NCBI RefSeq assembly: GCF_016756615.1
Contig: NZ_AP023262.1
Coordinates: 2,292,501-2,356,500 of the forward strand
Direction: 5' to 3'
DNA length: 64,000 nt
DNA from: Mesorhizobium sp. L-8-3
GTDB lineage: Bacteria; Pseudomonadota; Alphaproteobacteria; Rhizobiales; Rhizobiaceae
Shown one piece after another: positions 1 to 8,243 of this stretch. Made by a program: the position numbers and the translations under genes. Below the pieces are notes generated by a model. That model saw only the letters and a program-made list of their open reading frames with translations, did not search any database and was not told the DNA's origin. The stretch's first letter is position 1, and every line of letters begins with the position of its first letter.

Positions 1-160
1 GCCGGGAGGATCGGCGACCGAAGCCGAGATCATGGAACACTGCCGCGGGCTGCTGGCGCGGTTCAAGGTGCCGAAGGCGGTGATCTTCGCGGAGATCCCC
101 AAGACGTCGACCGGGAAGATCCAGAAATTCGTGCTGCGGCAGATGGCCAAGGAGTCATAG
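1..160 (+). CDS. Acyl-CoA synthetase / AMP-binding enzyme, C-terminal end (partial)
   Basis: Only the last 52 codons are present; the reading frame enters from outside the window and stops with TAG at 158-160. The readable C-terminus contains the block PKTSTGKIQKFVLR, which matches the A10 motif (PKTxxGKxxR/K) of the acyl-AMP ligase superfamily; the lysine in GK is the residue that contacts the adenylate. The preceding segment GLLARFKVPKAVIFAE is the usual A8-to-A10 linker. In this family the enzyme activates a fatty or other carboxylic acid to its CoA thioester through an acyl-AMP intermediate. Substrate cannot be inferred from this fragment. Confidence 0.85.
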   Translation, partial: PGGSATEAEIMEHCRGLLARFKVPKAVIFAEIPKTSTGKIQKFVLRQMAKES

Positions 161-525
161 TGGCCGCACGTCCATCTGGGCGCACGAACGACGCGTTGAG
201 ATCGACGCATCGCGCTCTCCCAAACTCACGGTTTCGGAAAGCGACGCCGCGGGGCACGCGGATGCTGTTTGCACGCGGCCGGCACGGCGAACCGGTTTGC
301 CCGGCGAGGCGCAACCGCCTGGATGATCTTCCTTTCCTCCCTGCACCAACCGGAACCGACTGGCGGCGCGGCGAGATCGGCAGGCCTCGTGCATAAGACT
401 GAGGCATTTGCCATGAGAGGCCTGTTTTCCAGCGAGCGCTAATATGACACTATCCGACCACGGACGGCGGTCGACGAGACGTCGAATCGTTCCCGTGGGG
501 GTTCACAGGGCAATTGGGGGTTCTC
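161..525. other. Intergenic region, no gene seen
   Basis: About 365 bases without a credible coding region. Short open frames occur on both strands but have no ribosome binding site and no recognisable protein. No strong hairpin followed by a T-run is visible after the acyl-CoA synthetase stop. Confidence 0.6.
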
Positions 526-903
526 ATGAAAGGGGTAGCACGCAACTTCTTCGCTCTGGCCATCATCTACGCGATCTGCGGCATGGTGTTGGGCCTGAGC
601 ATGGCGATCAGCCAGGATCACGGCCAGATGCCGGTCCACGCACACACGATGGTGGCGGGTTTCCTGATGTCGTCGGTGTTCGCATTCTTCTATCATCTGT
701 TTCCGGCCGCTGCCGCGTCGCGGCTTGCACCTGTGCATTTCTGGCTGACGACGCTGAGCGGCATCGCGCTGCTCGTCTCGCTCTATTTCTTCCTCGCAGG
801 GAATCCGGCGATCGAACCGGTCACGGCGATTGCCTCGGTCTTGTTCTTTGTGGGGATGCTGCTCTTCGCCTGGATCGCGCTTCCGGTCTTGCGGCGCGCC
901 TGA
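526..903 (+). CDS. Small four-helix membrane protein with heme-copper-oxidase-like HxH motif
   Basis: A 125-residue protein with four hydrophobic segments at roughly residues 8-28, 38-60, 72-92 and 100-121. Segment two starts with VHAHTMVAGF and ends in YHLFP. This resembles the HAH...YxLFP helix of the small stand-alone proteins related to subunit I of cbb3-type oxidases and nitric-oxide reductases. I chose the ATG at 526 because GGGGG lies six bases upstream; an in-frame TTG at 514 would add four residues. It stands alone between two unrelated genes. The oxidase relationship is inferred from motif pattern only; a metal- or heme-related role is possible but not shown. Confidence 0.6.
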   Translation: MKGVARNFFALAIIYAICGMVLGLSMAISQDHGQMPVHAHTMVAGFLMSSVFAFFYHLFPAAAASRLAPVHFWLTTLSGIALLVSLYFFLAGNPAIEPVTAIASVLFFVGMLLFAWIALPVLRRA

Positions 904-1021
904 ATTGCCATACCGTGAGCTGCAACGAATCACGGTAACACAACCAACGGTAGGCGTAGCGCGTGCGATTGTACCCTAACGGGACAGATGTGAGGCGCTG
1001 GCTCAAAAATGGCGCATGCCG

Positions 1022-1036
1022 TTAACCCTTCATTAA
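1022..1036 (+). promoter_or_regulatory. CtrA-type box (TTAA-N7-TTAA) upstream of the sRNA candidate
   Basis: The sequence TTAACCCTTCATTAA matches the CtrA consensus TTAA-N7-TTAA exactly. It lies just upstream of the structured region at 1061-1155. Spacing suggests that it could control that transcript, which is an inference. Confidence 0.5.
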
Positions 1037-1054
1037 GCTTTACAGGTGTTTACT

Positions 1055-1155
1055 GTGTGCATCCAGTGATCTGGATTCTTACCGAGTGGTTGGAGCCACT
1101 CTGTTTGACGCCTCCCTGTTAAACTCCTGAGAGCCGCTTTTGCGGCTCTTTTTTT
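1055..1155 (+). ncRNA. Candidate trans-acting small RNA with three hairpins
   Basis: Three stems follow in order: ATCCAG/CTGGAT (1061-1076), GAGTGG/CCACTC (1084-1101) and a strong Rho-independent terminator (1130-1155). Between stems two and three is an unpaired stretch containing CCTCCC, which could pair with Shine-Dalgarno sequences. This architecture is typical of Hfq-dependent alphaproteobacterial sRNAs. It reminds me of the suhB/MmgR (alpha-r8) family, but I recall that family only approximately and have not compared it. The 5' end is approximate because no convincing -35/-10 pair is visible. No open reading frame explains the region. Confidence 0.5.
1130..1155 (+). terminator. Rho-independent terminator
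   Basis: Perfect 8-bp stem AGAGCCGC / GCGGCTCT with a TTTT loop, followed directly by seven T residues (1149-1155). Confidence 0.9.
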
Positions 1156-1181
1156 GTGTCCCGCGACCTGGGACAGCTGCA

Positions 1182-1196
1182 TTAACCCTTTGTTAA
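1182..1196 (+). promoter_or_regulatory. CtrA-type box (TTAA-N7-TTAA) upstream of rcdA
   Basis: TTAACCCTTTGTTAA matches TTAA-N7-TTAA exactly and lies 117 bases before the rcdA start. In Caulobacter and Sinorhizobium rcdA is part of the CtrA circuit, so the site is biologically sensible; binding is inferred. Confidence 0.6.
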
Positions 1197-1312
1197 ACAT
1201 GCGCTTGCCTTCGATTGAGGCTTGGCGCATTTTTGAGGCTCGTAATATAGCTGCGGGGACCTGGACAGGGCCGGAACGGCCGGACGGGCATAGTAGTGCA
1301 GGGGCGTCAGAA

Positions 1313-1846
1313 ATGAATGAGCCGTCGATGAGCAGCGCGGTGACGATAAGCCTGGCCGAACGCCGGGTTTTCTCCAATTCCTTCAAGCCGTTGTACAATG
1401 AAGGCATGGGGCTGGTGGAGCAGGCCGCCGAGTATCTGGACGGCCAGGGGCGCAGTGACGCCAAGAAGCTGTCCCGACTTTCCGCGACGCTCTATGCGGC
1501 CGAATCGATGCGGCTGACCACAAGACTGATGCAGGTGGCTTCCTGGCTGCTCCTTCAGCGCGCCGCCAATTCGGGCGAGATGACCCGGGACCAGGTGGCA
1601 GCGGAAAAGGCGAAAGTGCGCCTGGATACCGCTTCGGCCAGCGAAAGCGCGGAAGGCTGGGTGGAACTGCCGGATGCGTTCCGCGATCTCGTCATTCGTT
1701 CGCTGCGCTTGCAAAGCCTCGTGCGGCGCATGGATGATGAAGTCTATGGCGGCAACGGCAACCTGCCGTCGCCGCACAGCCTGCGCCGGTCCAATCCGGT
1801 TTCCGATCAGATCACGCTTCTGAGCACGGCTTTCGGTCGCGGCTGA
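1313..1846 (+). CDS. rcdA: RcdA-like regulator of CtrA degradation (DUF1465)
   Basis: A 177-residue soluble protein of the DUF1465 family, recognised by the N-terminal blocks VFSNSFKPLYNEGMGLVEQA and AAEYLDGQGR, the helix LSATLYAAESMRLTTRLMQV, and the C-terminal segment RSLRLQSLVRRMDDEVYG. In Caulobacter RcdA is a proteolytic adaptor that works with CpdR and PopA to deliver the cell-cycle regulator CtrA to ClpXP; in Sinorhizobium it is required for CtrA control. The ATG at 1313 begins just before the conserved block; an in-frame upstream extension reaches the terminator and is rejected. Two TTAA-N7-TTAA boxes lie upstream. The stop touches the stop region of the convergent exporter gene. Confidence 0.85.
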   Translation: MNEPSMSSAVTISLAERRVFSNSFKPLYNEGMGLVEQAAEYLDGQGRSDAKKLSRLSATLYAAESMRLTTRLMQVASWLLLQRAANSGEMTRDQVAAEKAKVRLDTASASESAEGWVELPDAFRDLVIRSLRLQSLVRRMDDEVYGGNGNLPSPHSLRRSNPVSDQITLLSTAFGRG

Positions 1847-2623
1847 TCAACCGCCGAAGGCTGCCGCGATGCCCTGGAACAACCGGTCGAAGACCGGCAA
1901 GGCGAGCAATGCCGACAGAACGATCAGGCCGAATGTGACGAGCCTGTAGGCGTTCTCGCTGGCGAGACCGAAGGCCCACCAGCCCGCGAGGATGCCGGCG
2001 AAATAGACCGGCGCCGCCATGACGCCCATTCCCACCACACCGGGCTCGAACAGACCGGCGAACCATAGATTCCCGATCGAGACGAACTCGCCAAGGAAGA
2101 AGAGGGTCAAAAGATTGGCTCGTACGATGACGGCGGGGAGCCCGCCGGCCATCCAGTAGGCGATGACGGCCGGCCCCGGTATCGAGGCCAGGCCGGAAAG
2201 CACGCCCGCCACGCCGCCGACGCCGATCGAGACCGCGGGATTGCGCAGGCCCCGCCAGCGCCAGCCGGCATAAAGGACGACGACGCAGGCGAAGATCGAG
2301 ATCGAGATCAGCCAGCGCAGCACTCCGGCATCACCCGCGCTCAGGAGATAGACACCCGCCGGAAAGAGCAGGAGCATGCCAAGAGCGACGGGAAGGACCT
2401 CGCGCCAGCGCGCGATGCGAAGGGCGGGCAAGGTGACCGGGATCGCCGGAAGCGAATCGATGATGACGATGATCGCCAGCGCCGCCTTCGGCCCGTAGAG
2501 CGCGCCCGCGACAGGTGCAACGATCATGCCCGTGCCGAAGCCCGACAGGCCCCGCGCGACGCCGGCCACCAGGACCACGGCGAACAGAGTGAGGGCGGCT
2601 ATGTCGATAGCGGGTATCGTCAT
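1847..2623 (-). CDS. TauE/SafE-family sulfite/organic anion exporter
   Basis: A 258-residue, eight-helix membrane protein. The first repeat has the family signature GVARGLSGFGTGMIVAP (GGxxG-type loop near residue 25) and the second half contains VGVGGVAGVLSGLASIPGPAV, the paired conserved loop. These two-repeat permeases export sulfite, sulfonates or other anions. The start is the ATG at 2623 (MTIPAIDIAAL...), giving the normal family length; an in-frame start 38 codons upstream lacks hydrophobic or conserved sequence. The gene converges on rcdA with adjacent stop codons. Substrate is unknown. Confidence 0.8.
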   Translation of the reverse strand: MTIPAIDIAALTLFAVVLVAGVARGLSGFGTGMIVAPVAGALYGPKAALAIIVIIDSLPAIPVTLPALRIARWREVLPVALGMLLLFPAGVYLLSAGDAGVLRWLISISIFACVVVLYAGWRWRGLRNPAVSIGVGGVAGVLSGLASIPGPAVIAYWMAGGLPAVIVRANLLTLFFLGEFVSIGNLWFAGLFEPGVVGMGVMAAPVYFAGILAGWWAFGLASENAYRLVTFGLIVLSALLALPVFDRLFQGIAAAFGG

Positions 2624-2781
2624 GACCGCCGTCTGCGTGAACCTGATGGCGAAAGGCAGGGGCAGGGCTAGGTCAAGCGGTGGACCAAAGGTCGTCGGCA
2701 GATTTGCGGCATCGCAGCCTGTTTCCCTTTTGTTCACATTCTGCTGGCATCAGGGTCCGAGACGCCGATAGAGTGGAGACC

Positions 2782-3294
2782 ATGAGAGAAACGATTCGCA
2801 TCGTCGGCATCGATCCGGGCCTGAGACGTACCGGCTGGGGTATCGTGGAGTCGCTCGGAAACTCGCTTCGCTTCGTGGCGTCGGGCACCGTGAGGTCGGA
2901 CGACAAGGCTGCACTCGCGTCCCGGCTATGCCAGCTTCACGATGGGCTCGCCGAAGTGCTGCACGCCCATATGCCCGACGAGGCGGCGGTGGAGGCGACC
3001 TTCGTGAACAAGGATGCGTCGGCGACGCTGAAGCTCGGCCAGGCCCGCGGCGTCGCCATGCTGGTGCCGGCCCGCGCCGGGCTGGCGGTCGCGGAATATG
3101 CGCCGAACGCTGTGAAGAAGGCGGTGATCGGCGTCGGCCATGGCGACAAGAAGCAGATCCACATGATGGTGAAGGTTCTCCTGCCGAAATCGGCTTTCGA
3201 CACGGATGATGCGGCCGATGCCCTGGCCATCGCCATCTGCCATGCCCATCACAGGCAGAGTGTTCCGGCCAGGCTTGCGGCGCTCGCCGGGTGA
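2782..3294 (+). CDS. ruvC: Crossover junction endodeoxyribonuclease RuvC
   Basis: A 170-residue Holliday-junction resolvase. It nicks four-way junctions symmetrically after branch migration by RuvAB. The RNase H-like fold is evident: first catalytic Asp in [15 protein letters not shown] (D11), Glu in [16 protein letters not shown] (E71), and the paired acids in [17 protein letters not shown] (D143, D146). Length matches the family. ATG at 2782 follows GTGGAGACC, an acceptable binding site. It is the first gene of the ruvC-ruvA-(vapBC)-ruvB group and is separated from ruvA by 237 bases, so ruvA may have its own promoter. Confidence 0.97.
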   Translation: MRETIRIVGIDPGLRRTGWGIVESLGNSLRFVASGTVRSDDKAALASRLCQLHDGLAEVLHAHMPDEAAVEATFVNKDASATLKLGQARGVAMLVPARAGLAVAEYAPNAVKKAVIGVGHGDKKQIHMMVKVLLPKSAFDTDDAADALAIAICHAHHRQSVPARLAALAG

Positions 3295-3531
3295 GTGAGA
3301 AAGCGACGGGCGGCTTCGAAGGGGCACCGGCCGGGGATGGAGAGGCTCCTGTTCTTGACTTGTTCCGGGTGCCGGGATAAGCGGCCTTAACTGTGGGAAA
3401 TCATCTCCAGCATATCAGGCGGCATTTTTTCGACGGATAGTATCGAGTTCCTTGTCGGCGCGTCGGAATGCCTCTCTGTCCGGCAATCCCCACGAGTTGT
3501 TTTCCGGCATCACAGCAGCGGATAGGGATCC

Positions 3532-4152
3532 ATGATCGGTAAGCTGAAAGGGACGCTCGACGAGATCGGCGAAGACTATTGCGTGGTCGACGTGCATGGC
3601 GTCGGTTACGTCGCCTACTGCTCGGCGCGAACGCTGGCTGCCCTGCCGGGGCCGGGAGAGGCCGTGATCCTCTTCATCGAAACTTTCGTGCGCGAGGATA
3701 TGATCCGTCTCTACGGTTTCCAGTCGACCCTGGAGCGCGAATGGTTCCGGTTGCTGCAGAGCAATGTCCAGGGCGTCGGGGCGAAGGTGGCGCTGGCGGT
3801 CCTGTCGACGCTTTCGCCGCCCGATCTCGCCAATGCGATCGCCCTGCGCGACATCGCCATGGTTTCGCGCGCGCCGGGGGTCGGCAAGAAGGTCGCAGAG
3901 CGCATCGTCACCGAGCTCAAGAACAAGGCGCCTGCTTTCGCCGGCTCCGCCGCGGGCACGATCGGACTGAAGCAGGAACTGGGAGAGGGCGTGGCGCCGG
4001 CGCCGGTCGCCGACGCGGTTTCAGCCCTGACCAATCTCGGCTATTCGCGCGACATCGCGGCAAATGCGATCGCCGCGGCGATGAAGTCGGCCGGAGAGGA
4101 CGCCGACTCGGCCAGGCTGATACGGCTCGGACTGAAGGAACTGGCGCGGTGA
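3532..4152 (+). CDS. ruvA: Holliday junction branch-migration protein RuvA
   Basis: A 206-residue junction-binding tetramer subunit. The N-terminal OB-fold begins [15 protein letters not shown]. Two helix-hairpin-helix motifs follow at about residues 75-95 ([16 protein letters not shown]) and 105-130 ([19 protein letters not shown]), and the C-terminal RuvB-contacting domain is [20 protein letters not shown]. RuvA holds the junction in an open square form and recruits the RuvB motors. In most relatives ruvB follows directly; here a toxin-antitoxin pair separates the two. Confidence 0.97.
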   Translation: MIGKLKGTLDEIGEDYCVVDVHGVGYVAYCSARTLAALPGPGEAVILFIETFVREDMIRLYGFQSTLEREWFRLLQSNVQGVGAKVALAVLSTLSPPDLANAIALRDIAMVSRAPGVGKKVAERIVTELKNKAPAFAGSAAGTIGLKQELGEGVAPAPVADAVSALTNLGYSRDIAANAIAAAMKSAGEDADSARLIRLGLKELAR

Positions 4153-4204
4153 CAGGGAGGAAACGCGGCGTCCCGATGAAGCTCCCGTTTGCAACGGTAT
4201 GGCA

Positions 4205-4249
4205 TTCTTACTAGATTCCTGCGGTAGGAAACGGCGACGGAAGTAAGAA
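4205..4249 (+). promoter_or_regulatory. Nested inverted repeats before vapB (probable TA operator)
   Basis: Outer arms TTCTTAC (4205-4211) and GTAAGAA (4243-4249) flank inner arms TTCCT (4216-4220) and AGGAA (4226-4230). The outer right arm touches the vapB start codon. AbrB/MazE-type antitoxins bind palindromes at their own promoters, so autoregulation is likely; this is inference from position and symmetry. Confidence 0.5.
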
Positions 4250-4534
4250 ATGGGTGCGTTCACGACGATGACGTCCAAGGGGCAACTGACCATCCCCAAA
4301 GCGGTGAGGGACGCCTTGAAGCTGGTGCCGGGCACCAAGTTCTTCGTGACAGTCAGGGACGGCCAAGTCGTGGCATCGCCGAAGAACAGGCAGGTCAAAG
4401 ACCTTGCGGGCATGCTCGGCAGGCCGCCTTCCGGTGAGGTGCTGTCGGTCGAGCAGATGAATGAGGCTGTCAGGGGAATTGCAGGCGAAGAGGACGAACG
4501 CATTACGCGGCAGTGGCGGGACGGTCGCAAATGA
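4250..4534 (+). CDS. vapB: AbrB/MazE-type antitoxin (VapB)
   Basis: A 94-residue protein with an N-terminal SpoVT/AbrB DNA-binding domain: TSKGQLTIPKAVRDALKLVPG followed by DGQVVASPK. The C-terminal half (GRPPSGEVLSVEQMNEAVRG and an acidic, basic tail) is the region that normally wraps around the toxin. It is encoded immediately before a PIN-domain toxin with an ATGA overlap, the standard antitoxin-first order. It should neutralise the toxin and repress its own promoter, which carries nested inverted repeats. The pair sits between ruvA and ruvB, an unusual place. Confidence 0.88.
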   Translation: MGAFTTMTSKGQLTIPKAVRDALKLVPGTKFFVTVRDGQVVASPKNRQVKDLAGMLGRPPSGEVLSVEQMNEAVRGIAGEEDERITRQWRDGRK

Positions 4535-4929
4535 TCGGAGTCGACACGAATGTGCTGGTTCGTTTTCTCGTCGTCGACGATCCGTTCCAGAACGAGTTGG
4601 CGCGTGCGTTTTTCGCAACACGCAGTTCGGAAGACCCGGCGTTCGTAAGTGCCGTCACGCTCGCCGAAACCATATGGGTCCTGAATAGGCGGCTGAACTA
4701 CCCTTTGGTACAGGTGATGGCGGCCTTGCGCGAGATGCTCGCCAGCGAAGAGATCAGCATCGAACATGCCGAAGGACTCGGGCGGCTCCTGCATGATGAG
4801 GATACCCCCGAAGCCGACATCGGCGACTATCTCATCAGTTGGGCAGGCATTGCCGCCGGTTGCTCGTCGACGGTCACATTCGATCGCCGGGCAGCGAGTT
4901 TCGTCCCAGCTCTGGAGCTTCTCGCGTGA
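4531..4929 (+). CDS. vapC: PIN-domain toxin (VapC)
   Basis: A 132-residue PIN-domain ribonuclease. The four acidic positions expected in the active site are visible in [13 protein letters not shown] (D5), [19 protein letters not shown] and VTFDRRAA. VapC toxins cleave specific tRNAs or rRNA sites when freed from their antitoxin. The ATG at 4531 overlaps the antitoxin stop by four bases. The TGA at 4927-4929 overlaps the GTG start of ruvB (GTGA), so translation of ruvB may be coupled to toxin translation. All key residues are present and the gene looks intact. Confidence 0.88.
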   Translation: MIGVDTNVLVRFLVVDDPFQNELARAFFATRSSEDPAFVSAVTLAETIWVLNRRLNYPLVQVMAALREMLASEEISIEHAEGLGRLLHDEDTPEADIGDYLISWAGIAAGCSSTVTFDRRAASFVPALELLA

Positions 4930-5966
4930 GCTCACCAAGCCGGCTCATCTCTTCCGACAAGCGTGGCGAGGACGCCGATGCGTCGATGCGTCCGCAATCG
5001 CTAGACGAATTCGTCGGGCAGGCGGCGGCGCGCGCCAACCTCAAGGTCTTCGTCGAGGCTGCCAAGGGGCGTGGCGAGGCGCTCGACCACGTGCTGTTCG
5101 TCGGTCCTCCGGGACTGGGCAAGACGACGCTCGCCCAGATCATGGCGCGCGAACTCGGGGTCAATTTCCGGTCGACCTCCGGGCCGGTCATCGCCAAGGC
5201 CGGCGACCTCGCCGCGCTTCTGACCAATCTCGAAGAACGCGACGTGCTGTTCATCGACGAGATCCACCGGCTGAACCCCGCGGTGGAAGAGATCCTCTAT
5301 CCGGCGATGGAGGACTACCAGCTCGACCTGATCATCGGCGAGGGGCCGGCGGCACGCTCGGTCAAGATCGATCTCGCCCGTTTCACCCTGGTCGCGGCGA
5401 CGACACGGCTCGGCCTTCTCACCAATCCGCTGCGCGACCGCTTCGGCATTCCGGTGCGGCTGAACTTCTATACGGTGGAGGAGCTCGATCTGATCGTGCG
5501 TCGGGGCGCGCGCATCCTCGGCCTGCCGCTCGGCGAGGACGGCGCCCTCGAGATCGCACGGCGTGCGCGCGGCACGCCGCGCATCGCGGGTCGATTGCTG
5601 CGGCGGGTGCGCGATTTCGCGAGCGTGGCAGGCGCTGCCCATGTGACGCGCACCATAGCCGACGAGGCGCTGTCCCGGCTCGAGGTCGACGCACTGGGTC
5701 TCGACCAGCTCGATCGGCGTTACCTCTCCATGATCGCCATGAATTTCGGCGGCGGGCCGGTCGGCATCGAGACGATCGCAGCGGGGCTCGCCGAGCCGCG
5801 TGACGCCATCGAGGACATCATCGAGCCTTATCTGATCCAGCAGGGTTTCATCAACCGGACGCCCCGCGGCAGGGTGCTGACCGCCAATGCCTGGAGGCAT
5901 CTGGGCCTCGAAATGCCCCGCGAAGTCGCCCAACAGCAGATCAACCTGTTCCAGGAAGAGGACTGA
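4926..5966 (+). CDS. ruvB: Holliday junction branch-migration ATPase RuvB
   Basis: A 346-residue AAA+ motor. Present are Walker [10 protein letters not shown], Walker [11 protein letters not shown], the arginine-finger region [15 protein letters not shown] and the C-terminal winged helix ending [15 protein letters not shown]. It forms hexamers that pump DNA through the RuvA-bound junction. The GTG at 4926 gives the family N-terminus [19 protein letters not shown]; longer in-frame versions would run through vapC. The start overlaps the vapC stop by four bases, so ruvB probably relies on read-through transcription and translational coupling from the TA pair. Confidence 0.97.
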   Translation: MSSPSRLISSDKRGEDADASMRPQSLDEFVGQAAARANLKVFVEAAKGRGEALDHVLFVGPPGLGKTTLAQIMARELGVNFRSTSGPVIAKAGDLAALLTNLEERDVLFIDEIHRLNPAVEEILYPAMEDYQLDLIIGEGPAARSVKIDLARFTLVAATTRLGLLTNPLRDRFGIPVRLNFYTVEELDLIVRRGARILGLPLGEDGALEIARRARGTPRIAGRLLRRVRDFASVAGAAHVTRTIADEALSRLEVDALGLDQLDRRYLSMIAMNFGGGPVGIETIAAGLAEPRDAIEDIIEPYLIQQGFINRTPRGRVLTANAWRHLGLEMPREVAQQQINLFQEED

Positions 5967-5972
5967 TTGAAA

Positions 5973-5991
5973 CCGGGCCGACACGGCCCGG
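5973..5991 (+). terminator. Hairpin terminator between convergent ruvB and GH5 gene
   Basis: Perfect 8-bp stem CCGGGCCG / CGGCCCGG with an ACA loop, directly after the ruvB stop. There is no clear T-run, so termination efficiency is uncertain; it could serve both convergent genes. Confidence 0.55.
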
Positions 5992-6020
5992 CTTCGCTGG
6001 TCGCCCGCCCGGAACTCCCG

Positions 6021-7253
6021 TCATTTCAGATCGCGCACAACCTGCATGACGTCGGGTTCCGCCTTCCGGCCTCCGAACTCGTCGACGATGCCGAAGGCGC
6101 CGCCATAGGACCAGACCGACCAGCCATATCCTCGCGCTTCCGCCCGCTCGACCATATCCCCGACATAGGCGGCGCGCGATGCGGCGGGCATGACGGCGTC
6201 GCTTCCGTATTCCTGGCGGATCATGCCGAACTCGCCGAGGATGATGTCCTGCGGTTCGACCCCATGCTCGCCGGCCCAGGCCGCGACAGTTTCGAAGGGC
6301 TGGCTGAGCGCGGCATCGAGCCTGGCCGCAGTGTCCAGCTTGGCGAACTCCTCGTCGAGATAGGCCAGCATTCCGCTTCGCCGCGTCAGGGGCGCGTCGG
6401 TGCGGATGCGCCGGCGGATGTTCTCGAGGATCCGGTCACGCTCGTCTTCCTTCAGCTCATGCGGCGGATAGGGGATGCCGGTAACGTAGCGGATGAAGTC
6501 GCCGGCCCAGGTCGCGCCCTGGTGGGTGAGGAGGAAGGGCGCGTAGGAATGGAACGACCAGATGATGTTGTCGTCGGGAAAGTCGGACGGGTCGAGTGCG
6601 GCGAGCCCCTCCGCGCTGCCCCAGCAGCCACCTTCCAGAATGAGCGTTAGCCTGGTGGCCGAGGCGCGGGCGGCGGCGAAGAGCTTTTTGAGACGATCCG
6701 GCCACAGCCCTGCTGCGGGTCCCTCGCAGTCGATCACCGGTTCGTTCATAAGCTCCAGCGCGAGCCGGCTCGGATCCTCCCTGGCCAATGCCCGCGCCAT
6801 CTGCCTGACGAGCTCGACATAGCGGGCGAACAAGTCCGGGTCGTCCATCACCTGCTTCATGCCGACCGAGCGGTCGTCGCCGGCGGGTATCAGATGAAGG
6901 TCGACGATAACCTTCAGACCGGCCTTCTGGACAAGCCGCGCCGCGGTGACGACCTCCTCGAAAAGCCTGTCCCGCAGCCGGCCGGTCGTGCCGGAGAGGA
7001 AGGGCGCAGGATCGACCGGTATGCGGACGAAATCGAAGCCGTCCTTCCTCAGCGCTTTCAGCTCGGGTTCGCCGACCGTGCGTCGCCATTCCGGGAAGGG
7101 CAGGAGAACGTCGCTCTCGCCCCAGCGGCTTTCGCCCGGCCAGGTCGTCCAGATGTCGAGGTTGATCCCGCGTTTCACGGAAAAGCTCGCCGCGCCAGCG
7201 GGCAGCGTGATCCAGGCGAGCGCCAGGATCGCTGCAAAGCAGTTCTTGATCAT
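6021..7253 (-). CDS. Secreted glycoside hydrolase family 5 (cellulase-like)
   Basis: A 410-residue protein with a signal peptide (MIKNCFAAILALAWITLPAGAA, cleavage after about residue 22). The GH5 clan-A barrel is recognised by GFDFVRIPVDPAPF, the acid/base Glu in LALELMNEP, the aromatic WSFHSYAPF strand and the nucleophile Glu in IILGEFGMI. Such enzymes hydrolyse beta-1,4 or beta-1,3 glucans; in rhizobia homologues may trim exopolysaccharide or cellulose. The ATG at 7253 gives a normal signal peptide; an ATG six codons upstream (7271) is also possible. It lies alone on the minus strand, convergent with ruvB. Confidence 0.82.
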   Translation of the reverse strand: MIKNCFAAILALAWITLPAGAASFSVKRGINLDIWTTWPGESRWGESDVLLPFPEWRRTVGEPELKALRKDGFDFVRIPVDPAPFLSGTTGRLRDRLFEEVVTAARLVQKAGLKVIVDLHLIPAGDDRSVGMKQVMDDPDLFARYVELVRQMARALAREDPSRLALELMNEPVIDCEGPAAGLWPDRLKKLFAAARASATRLTLILEGGCWGSAEGLAALDPSDFPDDNIIWSFHSYAPFLLTHQGATWAGDFIRYVTGIPYPPHELKEDERDRILENIRRRIRTDAPLTRRSGMLAYLDEEFAKLDTAARLDAALSQPFETVAAWAGEHGVEPQDIILGEFGMIRQEYGSDAVMPAASRAAYVGDMVERAEARGYGWSVWSYGGAFGIVDEFGGRKAEPDVMQVVRDLK

Positions 7254-7427
7254 AAACGCCATCGATGCCATCCGGTTCGGCAGGAGCGCCGCGCGCGGTC
7301 GGCGCGCAACGGAAGCTGCAGCATTCTGGAACTGAGCGTCCTGCCGTCCGAGGGTCGCGGGCGACTTTGCGGATGGCGGGATCGGTAACCGGATTGGTGT
7401 CAGTTCGGGGACGAAAAGGAAAGCACG

Positions 7428-7901
7428 ATGGCGGAGCATGGTGAATCCGAAGTACTGACGGCCGGCCTCTCGGGGACGCTGACGCCCTTCGGACATCGAA
7501 TCATGGCGCGCGTCTATTACGCCGACACGGACTTCTCTGGCGTCGTCTATCATGCCCGCTATCTCGAATTCCTGGAACGCGGCCGTTCCGACTTCCTGCG
7601 GCTCGCCGGCGTCCACCACACCGAGCTTGCCGAGGGTAAGCACGGCGAAAGCCTGGTCTGGGTGGTGAAGCGCATGGAGATCGACTTCAGGAGTCCCGCT
7701 CGCATCGACGATATCCTCACGATCGACACGCGCACGGAAAAAGTATCGGGCGCCCGCATCTTCATGGCGCAGCAAATCCGGCGTGGCGACGATCTCCTGA
7801 TCGAGGCGCGGGTCGAGGCAGCGATCATCGGCGAGCACGGTCGGCCCCGCCGTTTTCCGAAGGAGTGGGTCGGAGCGTTCATGCCCTCAGAGGCCGACTG
7901 A
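7428..7901 (+). CDS. ybgC: Acyl-CoA thioesterase YbgC (Tol-Pal associated)
   Basis: A 157-residue hotdog-fold thioesterase. The signature VYYADTDFSGVVYHARYLEFLERGR contains the conserved Asp and the Y-H-A-R-Y helix of 4HBT enzymes. YbgC proteins hydrolyse acyl-CoA or acyl-ACP and are encoded with tol-pal across proteobacteria, linking phospholipid metabolism to envelope constriction. The first 20 residues are not conserved and an internal start is possible. A 342-base gap separates it from tolQ, so the tol genes may have a separate promoter. Confidence 0.92.
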   Translation: MAEHGESEVLTAGLSGTLTPFGHRIMARVYYADTDFSGVVYHARYLEFLERGRSDFLRLAGVHHTELAEGKHGESLVWVVKRMEIDFRSPARIDDILTIDTRTEKVSGARIFMAQQIRRGDDLLIEARVEAAIIGEHGRPRRFPKEWVGAFMPSEAD

Positions 7902-8243
7902 GCGCGCCGCCGCGTTAGTCCGTGCCGGTTTGGGCCGTTTCCGATCAGAGCGCTTTCCGGCCGATCGGGTGCGGCAACTCGGCGGTTCCCGAAGCGGGAA
8001 TCCCTCACATCATCGTGCAGTGCAACGCACTGGTCCTAACCCATCCTTAACCTTAACGGTTCATGAAAGGATCGGTGAAGGTCGGGCGGATTTCCACGCG
8101 CCTTCCTTTCACCAAATTTCGCCCCGAAAAGGCCGGCAATGGCGCATTTGGGGTGCTTCCGGAGGCTTCGCGCTCACGGACCAGGGGATGATGCGCAAGG
8201 GCGCGCGGTGAGCGAAAGCCCGGAACCTTAAGGGACTCGTTGA
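7902..8243 (+). promoter_or_regulatory. tolQ promoter region with a near-consensus CtrA box
   Basis: This 342-base gap holds no gene. At 8036-8051 it contains CTAA-N7-TTAAC, one mismatch from the CtrA consensus, followed closely by another TTAAC. The Tol-Pal complex acts at division in alphaproteobacteria, so cell-cycle control is plausible. No clear -35/-10 pair was identified. Confidence 0.35.

Noticed and set aside
4766..5803. A 345-codon plus-strand frame overlapping ruvB
   Set aside because: It is out of frame with intact ruvB and encodes an Arg/Ala-rich product with no motif.
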